A stretch of DNA of 64,000 bases from Streptococcus australis (GCF_901543175.1 NZ_LR594040.1:62001-126000), one strand, 5' to 3'; positions 49,793 through 59,622 are shown, counted from the stretch's first letter. Program-made: numbers and translations. Notes: generated by a model from the letters alone, not told the origin.

Positions 49793-50356
49793 ATGACCAG
49801 TGAATACCAGAAAATGATAGCGGGAGAACCCTATCATCCGTTTGATCCTGAGTTGCGGGGCTTGGCTCAGACAGCACGTCAGAAGCAGACAGACTTCAAC
49901 CAGGAGTTAGATCCCTTGAAAGGGGCGGAGATTATCAAAAGTTGGTTTGGTTCAACTGGGCAAAATCTCTATGTCAATCCACGCCTGGTGGTTGATTATG
50001 GAATTAATATCCATCTCGGGGAAAATTTCTACTCCAATTGGAACTTGACCATGCTGGATGTTTGCCCGATTCGGATTGGTGACAATGCTATGATTGGTCC
50101 CAACTGTCAGTTCTTAACCCCACTCCATCCACTGGATCCGCATGAGCGCAATTCAGGGATCGAATACGGCAAGCCCATCACCATCGGTGACAATTTCTGG
50201 GCTGGTGGTGGTGTCATTGTTCTTCCTGGAGTGACACTGGGAAATAACGTAGTGGCGGGAGCAGGAGCTGTGATTACCAAATCCTTTGGAGACAATGTTG
50301 TCCTAGGTGGCAATCCTGCGCGAGTTATCAAGGAAATCCCTGTGAAAGAAAATTAA
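49793..50356 (+). CDS. maa: maltose O-acetyltransferase-like hexapeptide acetyltransferase
   Basis: 187 residues. N-terminal Mac domain (EYQKMIAGEPYHPFDPEL) and a left-handed beta-helix with hexapeptide repeats from about residue 65; catalytic His in FLTPLHPLDP near residue 115 and GDNFWAGGGVIVLPGVTLG near residue 140. Acetyl-CoA dependent sugar acetylation; the true substrate is unknown. Ribosome binding site TGTGAGGTGATAAG. Closed by a terminator. Confidence 0.88.
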   Translation: MTSEYQKMIAGEPYHPFDPELRGLAQTARQKQTDFNQELDPLKGAEIIKSWFGSTGQNLYVNPRLVVDYGINIHLGENFYSNWNLTMLDVCPIRIGDNAMIGPNCQFLTPLHPLDPHERNSGIEYGKPITIGDNFWAGGGVIVLPGVTLGNNVVAGAGAVITKSFGDNVVLGGNPARVIKEIPVKEN

Positions 50357-50382
50357 AAAGAACAGCTGGGGCTGTTCTTTTT
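50355..50382 (+). terminator. terminator of maa
   Basis: Stem AAAGAACAGC / GCTGTTCTTT with a TGGG loop and T-run. Confidence 0.88.
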
Positions 50383-50624
50383 GTAATCTTTACCTTAGTC
50401 TTATAAATTTTTCTTCTTTTTGGTTAGGGAGACATGGCACTGGGGGATGTTGGTTTTAAAAACTATTAACTGTATTTTAGTATTCTTAAATTGTTTCTAG
50501 TAGCCTTTTCAAAAAAATACTAGGCGAAACTAAATTTAAGGAAACTCTCAGAAAAGTTTTAGTTTTGTTTCAGGAATCTTCTGTAGACTGTCTAGCTATA
50601 TCATACGAAGGAGAGGAAAAAGGT

Positions 50625-51860
50625 ATGAAATCAAAAAAATGGATCCTACTCGCAACGAGTCTAACAGCAATGGTGCTGATGGCAGCATGTGCCCAGTCAA
50701 CAACTACATCCAATACCAATGCAACTACAAATAATGCAAGAACAACTTCAACCAAAACAAATCCATCTTCCTATTTCACAGAGAAGGACTATGATACTTC
50801 CTATAATGAAAGCACAGCTTCTAAGATCGAGCTATCTGGCTCATCTGCAAACGTCTCTGGAGATGGCGTGACAGTCTCTGGCTCAACAGTAACCATCACA
50901 AAATCTGGAACCTATGTGATTTCAGGTCAGTCTGATGGAGTGCAGATCAAGGTCGAGGCAGATGAGTCGGCAGATGTTCAGCTAGTCTTAAAAGGTGTCA
51001 CCATGACCAACACCAATGCAGTGATATCTGCTACATCAGCTGGTCATGTCTACCTGACTCTAGCAGAAGGAACAACCAACAGTCTCTCTGACTCAAGCTC
51101 GAACAGCGACGAAAAAGCCGACGCAGCCTTATTTTCTAAGGTGGATTTAACCATCAACGGGAAAGGCACTCTTAATGTAGAAGGTAAGAAAAATAATGGT
51201 ATTAAGGCTAACGACACCCTCCACATCACAGGTGGAACCTATAACATCACAGCGGTTGGCGATGCCTTTAATGTAAATGATGAACTCAATATCACTGGTA
51301 CAACCATGACCATCGATGCTAAAGAAGATGGAGTCAAGGTGGACAATGACGAGGATACTTCAGTCGGAACCATGTACCTATCTAACAACAACATCACCGT
51401 TACAGCAGGGGATGATGGCATCCACGCTTCTGGAGACCTTGTCATCGATAGTGGGACCTACACAGTCAAGAATTCCACCGAAGGACTTGAAGGTAAGTCA
51501 ATCACTATCAACGGTGGGGACATTACCATCTATTCAACAGATGATGGAGTCAACGCGGCTAATAAAAACGCCCAACAAAGTGAAATCTTCTTCACCATGA
51601 ACGGTGGGAACCTGACAGTAGAAGTCGGTCAAGGGGACACAGACCCAATCGACTCAAACGGGAACGTGACGGTTACTGGAGGAATCATTAAAATGACAGG
51701 TCAAACAGGTTTTGACTTTGATGGAACTGCGGCCTACACAGGTGGAGATATCTATCTCAACGGCGAAAAACAAACGGAAATCGTCAATTCTATGCCTGGT
51801 GGCGGTGGACCAAATGGAGGCCCTCAAGGCGGCGGTCCAGCCCCTGGCGGACAAGGATAA
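50625..51860 (+). CDS. carbohydrate-binding domain lipoprotein (DUF4353-like)
   Basis: 411 residues. Lipoprotein signal with lipobox Cys22 (AMVLMAAC). A Thr/Ser/Asn linker precedes a repetitive beta-helix region rich in DGV, NGI and GGT turns (for example KNNGIKANDTLHITGGTYNI, DDGVNAANKNAQ), as in Cthe_2159-type carbohydrate-binding proteins. The Gly-Pro-rich tail (PGGGGPNGGPQGGG) is unusual. The ATG at 50625 follows AAGGAGAGGAAAAAGGT. Exported and membrane-anchored; ligand unknown, probably acidic glycan with calcium by family analogy. Confidence 0.8.
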   Translation: MKSKKWILLATSLTAMVLMAACAQSTTTSNTNATTNNARTTSTKTNPSSYFTEKDYDTSYNESTASKIELSGSSANVSGDGVTVSGSTVTITKSGTYVISGQSDGVQIKVEADESADVQLVLKGVTMTNTNAVISATSAGHVYLTLAEGTTNSLSDSSSNSDEKADAALFSKVDLTINGKGTLNVEGKKNNGIKANDTLHITGGTYNITAVGDAFNVNDELNITGTTMTIDAKEDGVKVDNDEDTSVGTMYLSNNNITVTAGDDGIHASGDLVIDSGTYTVKNSTEGLEGKSITINGGDITIYSTDDGVNAANKNAQQSEIFFTMNGGNLTVEVGQGDTDPIDSNGNVTVTGGIIKMTGQTGFDFDGTAAYTGGDIYLNGEKQTEIVNSMPGGGGPNGGPQGGGPAPGGQG

Positions 51861-51865
51861 AAAAG

Positions 51866-51899
51866 AATCTCCTTTCTCGAAAGAGAAGGGAGACTTTTG
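51866..51899 (+). terminator. terminator after the lipoprotein gene
   Basis: Stem TCTCCTTTCTC / GAGAAGGGAGA with a GAAA loop, then CTTTT. Confidence 0.88.
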
Positions 51900-51985
51900 T
51901 GTTGTTATTAGAGGAAATGTAAAGGTAACTCCTTGACACTCCGTCAGCTTTTGATACAATAGTACAAAATTAGAGGAGGTGGGCT

Positions 51986-52750
51986 ATGATTCAGAAACAT
52001 GCGATTCCCATTTTAGAGTTTGATGACAATCCTCAGGCCGTCCTTATGCCAAATCACGAGGGATTGGACTTAAAGTTGCCAAAGAAGTGCATCTATGCGT
52101 TTTTGGAGGAAGAGATTGACCGCTATGCTCAGGAAGTAGGGGCGGATTGTGTTGGTGAGTTCGTTTCGGCCACCAAGACTTATCCAGTCTACGTCCTCAA
52201 CTACAAGGGCGAGGAAATCTGTCTAGCCCAGGCGCCCGTAGGCTCAGCCCCAGCGACCCAGTTTATGGATTGGTTGATTGGCTATGGTGTGGAGCAAATC
52301 ATTTCCACTGGTACTTGTGGAGTCCTAGCCGATATAGAGGAAAATGCCTTTCTCGTCCCTGTTCGCGCTCTGCGAGATGAGGGGACCAGCTACCACTATG
52401 CAGCGCCTTCTCGTTATATGGAGATGCAGATTGAGGCTATCTATGCCATTGAGCAAGTCTTGGAACAAAGAGGCATTCCTTACGAGGAGGTCATGACCTG
52501 GACGACAGATGGTTTTTATCGAGAGACGGCTGAAAAGGTTGCCTATCGCAAGGAAGAAGGCTGTGCTGTTGTGGAGATGGAGTGCTCTGCTCTTGCGGCA
52601 GTAGCCCAGCTACGTGGGGTTGTCTGGGGAGAGTTGCTCTTTACCGCAGATTCCTTAGCGGATCTAGATAACTACGACAGTCGTGACTGGGGCGCAGAAG
52701 CTTTTGATAAGGCACTCGAACTCTGTCTTGCCATTGTGCACCACATGTGA
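51986..52750 (+). CDS. nucleoside phosphorylase (uridine phosphorylase-like)
   Basis: 254 residues, PNP_UDP_1 family. Motifs: AQAPVGSAPATQFMDWL and STGTCGVLADI (phosphate and ribose sites) and VVEMECSALAAVAQLRG near residue 195, the signature loop with Glu-Met-Glu binding ribose. Cleaves nucleosides with phosphate; the base specificity is not clear. Ribosome binding site AGAGGAGGTGGGCT. Confidence 0.85.
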   Translation: MIQKHAIPILEFDDNPQAVLMPNHEGLDLKLPKKCIYAFLEEEIDRYAQEVGADCVGEFVSATKTYPVYVLNYKGEEICLAQAPVGSAPATQFMDWLIGYGVEQIISTGTCGVLADIEENAFLVPVRALRDEGTSYHYAAPSRYMEMQIEAIYAIEQVLEQRGIPYEEVMTWTTDGFYRETAEKVAYRKEEGCAVVEMECSALAAVAQLRGVVWGELLFTADSLADLDNYDSRDWGAEAFDKALELCLAIVHHM

Positions 52751-52783
52751 GTGTTCTTACTGTTTTTATGGTAGAATGTAGCT

Positions 52784-54163
52784 ATGTTATTCAAATCTTT
52801 TTTGGAAAAAATCAAGACGACATTGGGACGTTTATCGCCAGCCCGTCGCATCTTTTTAAGTTTTGCCTTAGTAATCTTCTTGGGCTCGCTCCTTTTAAGC
52901 CTCCCCTTTGTGCAAGCAGAAACGTCACAAGCGACCTACTTTGACCATCTCTTTACGACTGTGTCTATGGTCTGTGTGACAGGGCTCTTTACCCAGCCGG
53001 TAGCCTCTACTTACAATATCTGGGGCCAGTTGATCTGTATGATTTTGATCCAGATCGGTGGTTTGGGGCTCATGACCTTTATCGGAATCTTTTATATCCA
53101 AGGCAAGCAAAAGCTCAGTCTTCGTGGCCGTGAGACTATTCAAGAAAGTTTTAGTTATGGAGAAACCCAGTCTCTAAAGGATTTCATCCGTTCAATCTTT
53201 CTGACGACTTTTCTGGTGGAAGGGCTCGGTGCCTTTCTCTTGAGTTTCCGCTTTATTCCTGAATTTGGCTTTGGGCGAGGGATTTTAACCTCTATCTTTT
53301 TGGCTGTTTCAGCTTTCTGCAATGCTGGATTTGATAATTTTGGAAGTACGAGTTTGCTAGCCTTTCAAACGGACCCCTTGATCAATCTAGTGATTGCAGG
53401 CTTGATTATCACGGGTGGTCTAGGATTTATGGTCTGGTTTGATCTAGCGACTCAGTTTTGGAAAAAGAAAAAACGACGCCTGCGTTTCCATACCAAGCTG
53501 GTTCTCTTTCTAACGGCGGGAATTTTGCTCTTTGGAACAGTATCGACTCTCTTAATTGAGTGGAACAATCCTGGGACGATTGGAAATCTCAGCGTCCCAG
53601 AGAAACTGCTGGTTAGTTTCTTCCAGACTGTCAGCATGAGAACGGCAGGCTTTGCTTCCATTGACTACACCCAGGCTCGACCAGTTACCTTACTGATCTA
53701 CATTTTGCAGATGTTTCTGGGCGGGGCACCTGGAGGGACAGCAGGGGGGCTCAAGATTACGACCTTCTTTGTCTTGTTGGTCTTTGCTCGCAGTGAATTA
53801 TTGGGTTTGCCTCATGCCAATGTAGCTCGGAGGACCATTGAACCCCGAACCGTGCAAAAATCTTTCAGTGTCTTTATTATCTTCTTGCTGACCTTCTTGC
53901 TGGGCTTGATTCTACTAGGGGTAACCGCAGAAGGAACTCCGCGCTTTATCTACCTCATGTTTGAGACTATTTCAGCACTTGCAACTGTTGGGGTAACGGC
54001 AAATTTAACACCGGAGTTAGGTAAGTTAGCCCTCAGTATCGTTATGTTGTTGATGTTTATTGGCCGTATTGGTCCCTTGACACTACTGGTCAGTGTAGCG
54101 GAATACCAGCCAGACAAGAAAGATACGATTCACTATATGAAAGCAGATATCACTATCGGATAA
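52784..54163 (+). CDS. trkH: potassium uptake protein, TrkH/KtrB family
   Basis: 459 residues, eight membrane spans in four pore repeats. Selectivity-filter-type loops: TTVSMVCVTGLF near residue 62, FCNAGFDNFG near 180, SMRTAGFASID near 287 and ALATVGVTANLT near 400. Pore for K+ or Na+/K+ uptake gated by the TrkA subunit. A TAGAAT -10 lies about 8 nt before the ATG, so the leader is very short. Confidence 0.94.
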   Translation: MLFKSFLEKIKTTLGRLSPARRIFLSFALVIFLGSLLLSLPFVQAETSQATYFDHLFTTVSMVCVTGLFTQPVASTYNIWGQLICMILIQIGGLGLMTFIGIFYIQGKQKLSLRGRETIQESFSYGETQSLKDFIRSIFLTTFLVEGLGAFLLSFRFIPEFGFGRGILTSIFLAVSAFCNAGFDNFGSTSLLAFQTDPLINLVIAGLIITGGLGFMVWFDLATQFWKKKKRRLRFHTKLVLFLTAGILLFGTVSTLLIEWNNPGTIGNLSVPEKLLVSFFQTVSMRTAGFASIDYTQARPVTLLIYILQMFLGGAPGGTAGGLKITTFFVLLVFARSELLGLPHANVARRTIEPRTVQKSFSVFIIFLLTFLLGLILLGVTAEGTPRFIYLMFETISALATVGVTANLTPELGKLALSIVMLLMFIGRIGPLTLLVSVAEYQPDKKDTIHYMKADITIG

Positions 54164-54176
54164 GAAAGGAAAAACG

Positions 54177-54842
54177 ATGTCAGATCGGACAATTGGAATT
54201 TTAGGCTTGGGAATTTTTGGGAGCAGTGTTTTGGCTGCCCTAGCCAAGCATGACATGAATATCATTGCTATTGATGACCACGAGGAACGCATTAATCAAT
54301 TTGAACCTGTGCTGGCGCGTGGGGTAGTTGGAGATATCACTGATGAAGAACTCCTTCTATCAGCGGGGATTGACACCTGTGATACCGTAGTTGTCGCAAC
54401 GGGGGAAAATCTGGAGTCCAGTGTTCTCGCGGTTATGCACTGCAAGAGTCTAGGAGTGCCAACCGTCATTGCCAAGGTCAAAAGCCATACAGCTAAAAAG
54501 GTTCTAGAAAAAATTGGCGCGGACGCAGTCATCTCACCAGAGTTTGAGATGGGGCGCTCATTGGCACAGACCATCCTCTTTCATAACAGCGTGGATGTCT
54601 TTCAGCTGGACAAGAATGTTTCGATCGTCGAGATGAAAATCCCTCAATCATGGGTAGGTAAAAGCCTCAGTCAGTTAGATCTACGTGGGCGATACAACCT
54701 CAACGTACTTGGTTTTCGTGCCTACGAAAACGCTCCTCTGGATGTTCAATTCGGACCTAATGATCTCTTGCAGGCAGATGCCTACATCATGGCAGTCATT
54801 AATAACCAACATTTGGATACCCTAGCTGAACTGAGTGAGTAG
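54177..54842 (+). CDS. trkA: potassium uptake regulatory subunit, TrkA/KtrA
   Basis: 221 residues. RCK_N Rossmann domain with NAD/ATP loop ILGLGIFGSSVLAAL and acidic D at the end of strand 2 (IAIDDHEERI), then an RCK_C domain (from about 140). Gates TrkH. Starts 13 nt after trkH with AAGAAAGGAAAAACG. Confidence 0.94.
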   Translation: MSDRTIGILGLGIFGSSVLAALAKHDMNIIAIDDHEERINQFEPVLARGVVGDITDEELLLSAGIDTCDTVVVATGENLESSVLAVMHCKSLGVPTVIAKVKSHTAKKVLEKIGADAVISPEFEMGRSLAQTILFHNSVDVFQLDKNVSIVEMKIPQSWVGKSLSQLDLRGRYNLNVLGFRAYENAPLDVQFGPNDLLQADAYIMAVINNQHLDTLAELSE

Positions 54843-54910
54843 GAGAGGAAGAGTTACTCTCTTTCCAAATGATTAACGAGTCAATATAAGTATTTTATAA
54901 GAGGGATTTA

Positions 54911-54961
54911 AGAAAAATTTTAACTTTTTCTTAATCCTTTTTAATTTTAGGAGATTATACT
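54911..54961 (+). promoter_or_regulatory. pavB-like gene promoter with direct repeats
   Basis: CTTTTTCTTAATC and CTTTTTAATTT are direct repeats spaced about one helical turn apart, ahead of a TATACT -10 (about 54955-54960). The layout suits a response-regulator site, possibly RR08 encoded downstream, but the operator has not been assigned from sequence. Confidence 0.4.
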
Positions 54962-54998
54962 AGAGTCATCAAAAAAAGAAAACTCTAAGGAGAATCCT

Positions 54999-56252
54999 AT
55001 GAAATTCAATACAAATCAGAGATATACTCGTTGGTCTATTCGCCGTCTCAGTGTCGGTGTTGCTTCAGTTGTTGTGGCTAGTGGCTTCTTTGTCCTAGTC
55101 GGTCAACCAAGTTCTGCTCGTGCTGATGTCGTCAATCCGACTCCTGCCCAAGTCGTGCCAGATGTTGCTTCGGTGAGTGAAAAGAGCGACTTACCAGCAG
55201 AGGTTCTCAAAAAAGCAGTCGATGTAGCTCTTCCTTCAGAACAAGCAGACTCAGCACCTAAAGCAAGCTTGGATACTACAAGCTCTTCAGAAAAAGTGGA
55301 CGCAACTGCTAAAGAGCCAGTAGTGGCACCAAAAGAAGAAGTGCAAGCACAACCTGACTCTAAGAAACAAACAGAAGATGCAGTTAAACCTGTGGAAAGT
55401 CCTGCGTCTACAGTTTCTGGACAAGACCGTGAAGCCAGTGAAGCGCAACCAGCGACCACTCCAGCTGAAGTGCAAAAAGGAGTGGCCGACAACACCAAAG
55501 ATACAGTAGATGTCCCAGCTAGCTACCTTGACAAAGCCAATTTCCCAGGACCATTTACAGCTGGTGTTAACCAAGTCATTCCATACGAATTCTTCGCTGG
55601 TGACGGTATGTTGACTCGTCTTATCTTGAAAGCATCCGATAAGGCTCCGTGGTCCGACAACGGAACAGCTAAAAATCCTGCTCTCCCACCAGTAGAGAAA
55701 TTGGGCAAAGGCCTTTACTTCTACGAAGTAGACTTGGCAGGCACCCAAGGAAAATCTGATAAAGAGCTGCTTGACCTCTTGAAACAAAATGGTACGCAAA
55801 GCTATAAAGCTACTATCAAGGTGTACGGTGCAAAAGACGGCAAGCCTGATTTGACTAACCTCGTAGCGACTAAAGAATTGACAGTGAACTTGAATGGGTA
55901 TAAGTCCCTCAATGAGATGAAATCTAAAGTGCCAGCTGCTAGTCAGGATAAGATGATGCCTAACAAAGAGCAGGATAAAACCATGAATGCTAGCCAGCCT
56001 ATGGCAACACCAAGCATGAAACAAGACCAAGCTCCAGCAGCCTCAAGCAAAATGTCTGATGAAGGCAAGATGGCAGCTACTAACAAGGCGTCAAATCCAA
56101 TGATGGCCGATCAAATGAAAGACCAAAAAGACATGCTTCCATATACTGGTGAAGCTCAAACATCAATGGCTACTCTTGGATTCTTTGGACTCGCCTTGGC
56201 TGGACTGCTAGGTGGCCTCGGTTTGAAAGCTAAAAAAGAGGAGAATGACTAG
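54999..56252 (+). CDS. pavB: LPXTG surface adhesin with one SSURE-type unit (PavB-like)
   Basis: 417 residues. YSIRK-like signal (WSIRRLSVGVASVVVASG), a Pro/Glu/Ala-rich spacer (about 45-170), one SSURE-type domain (DVPASYLDKANFPGPFTAGV onward to about residue 305), a Met/Lys-rich spacer (KMMPNKEQDKTMNAS) and the LPYTG sortase motif with hydrophobic segment and KAKKEEND. The pneumococcal protein at this locus, PavB, has several SSURE repeats that bind fibronectin and plasminogen. A single repeat makes this the minimal version. The DNA of the repeat shows no scars of recent loss. Confidence 0.85.
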   Translation: MKFNTNQRYTRWSIRRLSVGVASVVVASGFFVLVGQPSSARADVVNPTPAQVVPDVASVSEKSDLPAEVLKKAVDVALPSEQADSAPKASLDTTSSSEKVDATAKEPVVAPKEEVQAQPDSKKQTEDAVKPVESPASTVSGQDREASEAQPATTPAEVQKGVADNTKDTVDVPASYLDKANFPGPFTAGVNQVIPYEFFAGDGMLTRLILKASDKAPWSDNGTAKNPALPPVEKLGKGLYFYEVDLAGTQGKSDKELLDLLKQNGTQSYKATIKVYGAKDGKPDLTNLVATKELTVNLNGYKSLNEMKSKVPAASQDKMMPNKEQDKTMNASQPMATPSMKQDQAPAASSKMSDEGKMAATNKASNPMMADQMKDQKDMLPYTGEAQTSMATLGFFGLALAGLLGGLGLKAKKEEND

Positions 56253-56375
56253 TCTAGCTACAGACTTTCTATCTAGGATTTGAAAAATCCAGATATCGTT
56301 TAGAATGTTCGTAAAGAGATTAAAATAGTGTTATACTATTGTGGTATAGCACTGTTTTTTTCAAAGGAGAGACAG

Positions 56376-57074
56376 ATGGGAAAGACAATTTTACTCGTTG
56401 ACGACGAGGTGGAAATCACAGATATTCATCAACGTTATCTGGTTCAGGCAGGGTATCAGGTTTTGGTGGCCCATGATGGAGTAGAGGCCTTAGAAATTTT
56501 CAAGCGAAAACCGATTGATTTGATTATTACAGACATCATGATGCCTCGGATGGATGGTTATGATTTGATTAGTGAGGTCCAGTATCAATCTCCGGATCAG
56601 CCTTTTCTCTTTATCACGGCTAAGACCAGTGAGCAGGACAAGATTTACGGCCTGAGCTTGGGGGCAGATGACTTTATTGCCAAGCCCTTTAGCCCTCGTG
56701 AACTGGTTTTGCGCGTCCACAATATCTTGCGGCGCCTTCATCGTGGAGGTGAGACAGAAGTTATCAGTCTCGGGGATTTACGGATGAATCACGCTAGCCA
56801 TGAGGTTCAAGTCGGAGATGTGGCGCTTGATTTGACAGTCAAATCCTTCGAACTTCTATGGCTTCTAGCCAGCAATCCAGAGCGAGTTTTCTCTAAGACA
56901 GACCTCTATGAAAAGGTCTGGCAAGAAGACTACGTGGATGATACCAATACCTTGAATGTTCATATTCATGCTCTGCGACAGGAGTTGGCTAAACATGCTA
57001 GTTCAGAAACACCCACCATCAAAACTGTTTGGGGCTTGGGCTACAAAATTGAGAAAGCACGAGGTAGTCAATGA
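56376..57074 (+). CDS. rr08: response regulator of two-component system 08
   Basis: 232 residues, OmpR family. Receiver domain: acidic pocket DDEVE, phospho-Asp in LIITDIMMPRMDGY near residue 53, Lys in FIAKPFSPREL near residue 104. C-terminal winged helix with VKSFELLWLLASNPERVFSK. The ATG at 56376 follows AAAGGAGAGACAG. In pneumococcus TCS08 regulates PavB and other surface or metabolic genes. Overlaps hk08 by 4 nt. Confidence 0.92.
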   Translation: MGKTILLVDDEVEITDIHQRYLVQAGYQVLVAHDGVEALEIFKRKPIDLIITDIMMPRMDGYDLISEVQYQSPDQPFLFITAKTSEQDKIYGLSLGADDFIAKPFSPRELVLRVHNILRRLHRGGETEVISLGDLRMNHASHEVQVGDVALDLTVKSFELLWLLASNPERVFSKTDLYEKVWQEDYVDDTNTLNVHIHALRQELAKHASSETPTIKTVWGLGYKIEKARGSQ

Positions 57075-58123
57075 AATTAAAAAGTTACATTTTAGTGGGG
57101 TACATCATTTCAACACTTCTAACGATTATCGTGGTTTTTTGGGCCATCCAGCGAATGTTAATTGAAGAAAGAGAGATTTATTTCCTAGTGGGGATGACTC
57201 TCATGGCTAGTTTTGTCGGTGCTGGGATTAGTCTCTTTCTCCTATCGCCGGTTTTTACTTCATTGGACAAACTCAAGGAACATGCTAAGCGGGTAGCAGA
57301 CAAGGATTTTCCATCAAATCTGGAGGTTCAAGGTCCTGTGGAATTTCAGCAATTAGGCCAAGCTTTCAATGAAATGTCCCATGATTTGCAGGCGACCTTT
57401 GATTCCTTGGAAGAAAGCGAACGAGAAAAGGGTTTGATGATTGCCCAGCTATCGCATGATATCAAGACCCCCATCACTTCGATTCAAGCGACGGTAGAAG
57501 GGATTTTGGATGGGGTTATCAAGGAAGGAGAACAAGCCCATTATCTAGCAACCATTGGACGCCAGACGGAAAGACTCAATAAACTGGTTGAGGAGTTGAA
57601 TTTTTTGACACTAAACACAGCTAAAACTCAGGTGAAAACTGCCAGCAAAGACAGCATTTTTCTGGACCAGCTCTTGATTGAGTGCATGAGTGAATTTCAG
57701 TTCTTGATTGAGCGTGAGGAGCGAGATGTTCACTTGCAGGTAATCCCGGAGTCTGCTCGGATTGAGGGAGATTATGCCAAGCTTTCTCGTATCTTGGTGA
57801 ATCTGGTCAATAATGCTTTTAAATACTCTGCTCCAGGAACCAAGCTGGAGGTGGTAGCTAAGCTGGAGAGTAGCCAGCTTTCAATCAGTGTGACCGATGA
57901 GGGTCAGGGCATTGCCCCAGAGGATTTGGAAAATATTTTTAAACGCCTTTATCGTGTCGAAACTTCGCGTAACATGAAGACAGGTGGGCATGGTCTTGGT
58001 CTTGCGATTGCGCGTGAATTGGCCCATCAATTGGGTGGGGAAATCACAGTCAGCAGCCAGTACGGCCTAGGAAGCACCTTTACCCTCGTTCTCAACCTCT
58101 CTGGCAATGAAAATAAAGCTTAA
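57071..58123 (+). CDS. hk08: sensor histidine kinase of two-component system 08
   Basis: 350 residues with two membrane segments (about 5-28 and 35-60) around a very short outer loop, so it is an intramembrane-sensing type. HAMP (about 65-115), H-box AQLSHDIKTPITSIQATVEG (His near 135), N-box NLVNNAFKYSAPG, G1 VTDEGQGIAPEDL, and G2 TGGHGLGLAIARELA. Pairs with RR08 by 4-nt overlap. Confidence 0.92.
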   Translation: MKLKSYILVGYIISTLLTIIVVFWAIQRMLIEEREIYFLVGMTLMASFVGAGISLFLLSPVFTSLDKLKEHAKRVADKDFPSNLEVQGPVEFQQLGQAFNEMSHDLQATFDSLEESEREKGLMIAQLSHDIKTPITSIQATVEGILDGVIKEGEQAHYLATIGRQTERLNKLVEELNFLTLNTAKTQVKTASKDSIFLDQLLIECMSEFQFLIEREERDVHLQVIPESARIEGDYAKLSRILVNLVNNAFKYSAPGTKLEVVAKLESSQLSISVTDEGQGIAPEDLENIFKRLYRVETSRNMKTGGHGLGLAIARELAHQLGGEITVSSQYGLGSTFTLVLNLSGNENKA

Positions 58124-58129
58124 AACCCC

Positions 58130-58317
58130 TTTACAAATCTAGCTATTCATGGTACAATAGCCTTTGTGTGAAATAGCAGCAGGAAAGCATGAAGCTCGTC
58201 AACAGGTGTCTTATGACAAGTAACCTTGGCTGTTTAGGCGAAGGGCATCTGCACGAATCAGGGCTTTCTAAGTGACTATTTCCGCCAAAATATTTTTATT
58301 TTTAGGAGGACATACAT
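58130..58317 (+). ncRNA. rpsD promoter and probable S4-binding leader
   Basis: TTTACA (58130-58135) and TACAAT (58153-58158) are 17 bp apart. A leader of about 150 nt follows, with GCAGCAGGAAAGC, GGCGAAGGGCATCTGC and CAGGGCTTTC motifs, as in Firmicutes rpsD leaders where S4 binds its own mRNA. The class is inferred from position and rough sequence. Confidence 0.6.
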
Positions 58318-58929
58318 ATGTCACGTTATACAGGACCATCTTGGAAACAAGCTCGTCGCCTTGGCCTTTCACTTACAGGTACAGGTAAAGAATTGTCACG
58401 TCGTAACTACGTACCAGGACAACATGGACCAAACAACCGTTCTAAATTGTCAGAATACGGTTTGCAATTGGCTGAAAAACAAAAACTTCGTTTCACTTAC
58501 GGTGTAGGTGAAAAACAATTCCGTAACTTGTTCGTACAAGCTACAAAAATCAAAGGCGGAATCCTAGGTTTCAACTTCATGCTTCTTTTGGAACGTCGTT
58601 TGGATAACGTTGTTTACCGTCTTGGTCTTGCGACTACTCGTCGTCAAGCTCGTCAATTCGTAAACCACGGTCACATCCTTGTTGACGGAAAACGCGTTGA
58701 TATCCCATCATACCGCGTAACTCCAGGTCAAGTGATCTCAGTTCGTGAGAAATCATTGAAAGTTCCAGCAATCCTTGAAGCAGTAGAAGCTACTCTTGGA
58801 CGTCCAGCATTCGTATCATTCGACGCTGAAAAATTGGAAGGTTCATTGACTCGCTTGCCAGAACGCGACGAAATCAACCCAGAAATCAATGAAGCACTTG
58901 TCGTTGAATTCTACAACAAAATGCTTTAA
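58318..58929 (+). CDS. rpsD: 30S ribosomal protein S4
   Basis: 203 residues. Body: [20 protein letters not shown] at the N-terminus, then the S4 RNA-binding domain ([30 protein letters not shown], split: [13 protein letters not shown]) from about 90. Codon use is strongly biased, as for a highly expressed gene. Zinc-site Cys are absent, so this is the Zn-free form. Ribosome binding site TAGGAGGACATACAT. Confidence 0.98.
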   Translation: MSRYTGPSWKQARRLGLSLTGTGKELSRRNYVPGQHGPNNRSKLSEYGLQLAEKQKLRFTYGVGEKQFRNLFVQATKIKGGILGFNFMLLLERRLDNVVYRLGLATTRRQARQFVNHGHILVDGKRVDIPSYRVTPGQVISVREKSLKVPAILEAVEATLGRPAFVSFDAEKLEGSLTRLPERDEINPEINEALVVEFYNKML

Positions 58930-58950
58930 TTTTAAAAAATATCTTACAGA

Positions 58951-58975
58951 AAGCCTACAACAGTGGGCTTTTTGC
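58951..58975 (+). terminator. terminator of rpsD
   Basis: Short imperfect stem AAGCCTAC / GTGGGCTT with T-run. Confidence 0.65.
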
Positions 58976-59060
58976 TTTGTCTTAAAAAACTATAGAACAC
59001 TTCTTAACTGTGAAGGGGGATAAAAAATTCCCTGCAAATTGAAATTGCAAGGAACTTTTG

Positions 59061-59579
59061 TTAATGGTAATGGGCAAGCCAGATGGAATACTTTCTCCCA
59101 AGCCAGAGAGCAAAGAGGAGATTGATGACGACAATGTCTGAACCGACCAGTGAAAATAGGGAAAATTCGCTAGTCGAAACCTGCCATAAATGTACGACGT
59201 CTGTAATCAAATAAGCACTGACAGGAAAACAAATGGTAGAAGTAATCAGAGCAGGAATATACTTGCGAAGAAGGAGTGATTGTCCGACATGGAGCAAGAG
59301 ATGAAGCGCAAAGGCTACAAATCCCCCTAACCAAACTAGTTCGAGCGTTCTAGATTGACTAAAATACGCTAATAAAGTGATGGATAAGACAAGAATAAAC
59401 TCTTCAAAAACAGTGAGGGCAAATCCCTCTGTTGTCATTTCTTTGTGGATTTTGAGAATAGTTGGAGCCTTTTGGGCCAGCAAGGTTTCGTTGAGATGAA
59501 TCCAAGGGACAAGACCGATAATTTCTTCCATATCGTGAAAGATAAAAAGTAGAGGAAACATCCAAAGATAAAATGCCAT
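59061..59579 (-). CDS. HXXEE-motif membrane protein
   Basis: 172 residues, five or six hydrophobic segments. The HDMEE motif near residue 15 is the signature of the HXXEE family, and HLLLHVGQ near residue 93 and VFEEF near residue 58 add conserved polar residues inside the membrane, suggesting a metal site. Function unknown. Lies between rpsD and the integrative element on the minus strand; I cannot say whether it belongs to the chromosome or to the element's border. Confidence 0.75.
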   Translation of the reverse strand: MAFYLWMFPLLFIFHDMEEIIGLVPWIHLNETLLAQKAPTILKIHKEMTTEGFALTVFEEFILVLSITLLAYFSQSRTLELVWLGGFVAFALHLLLHVGQSLLLRKYIPALITSTICFPVSAYLITDVVHLWQVSTSEFSLFSLVGSDIVVINLLFALWLGRKYSIWLAHYH

Positions 59580-59622
59580 AAATCTCTCCTGAAAAGCTAA
59601 AGACTGCCAGCCAATAAAGCAA

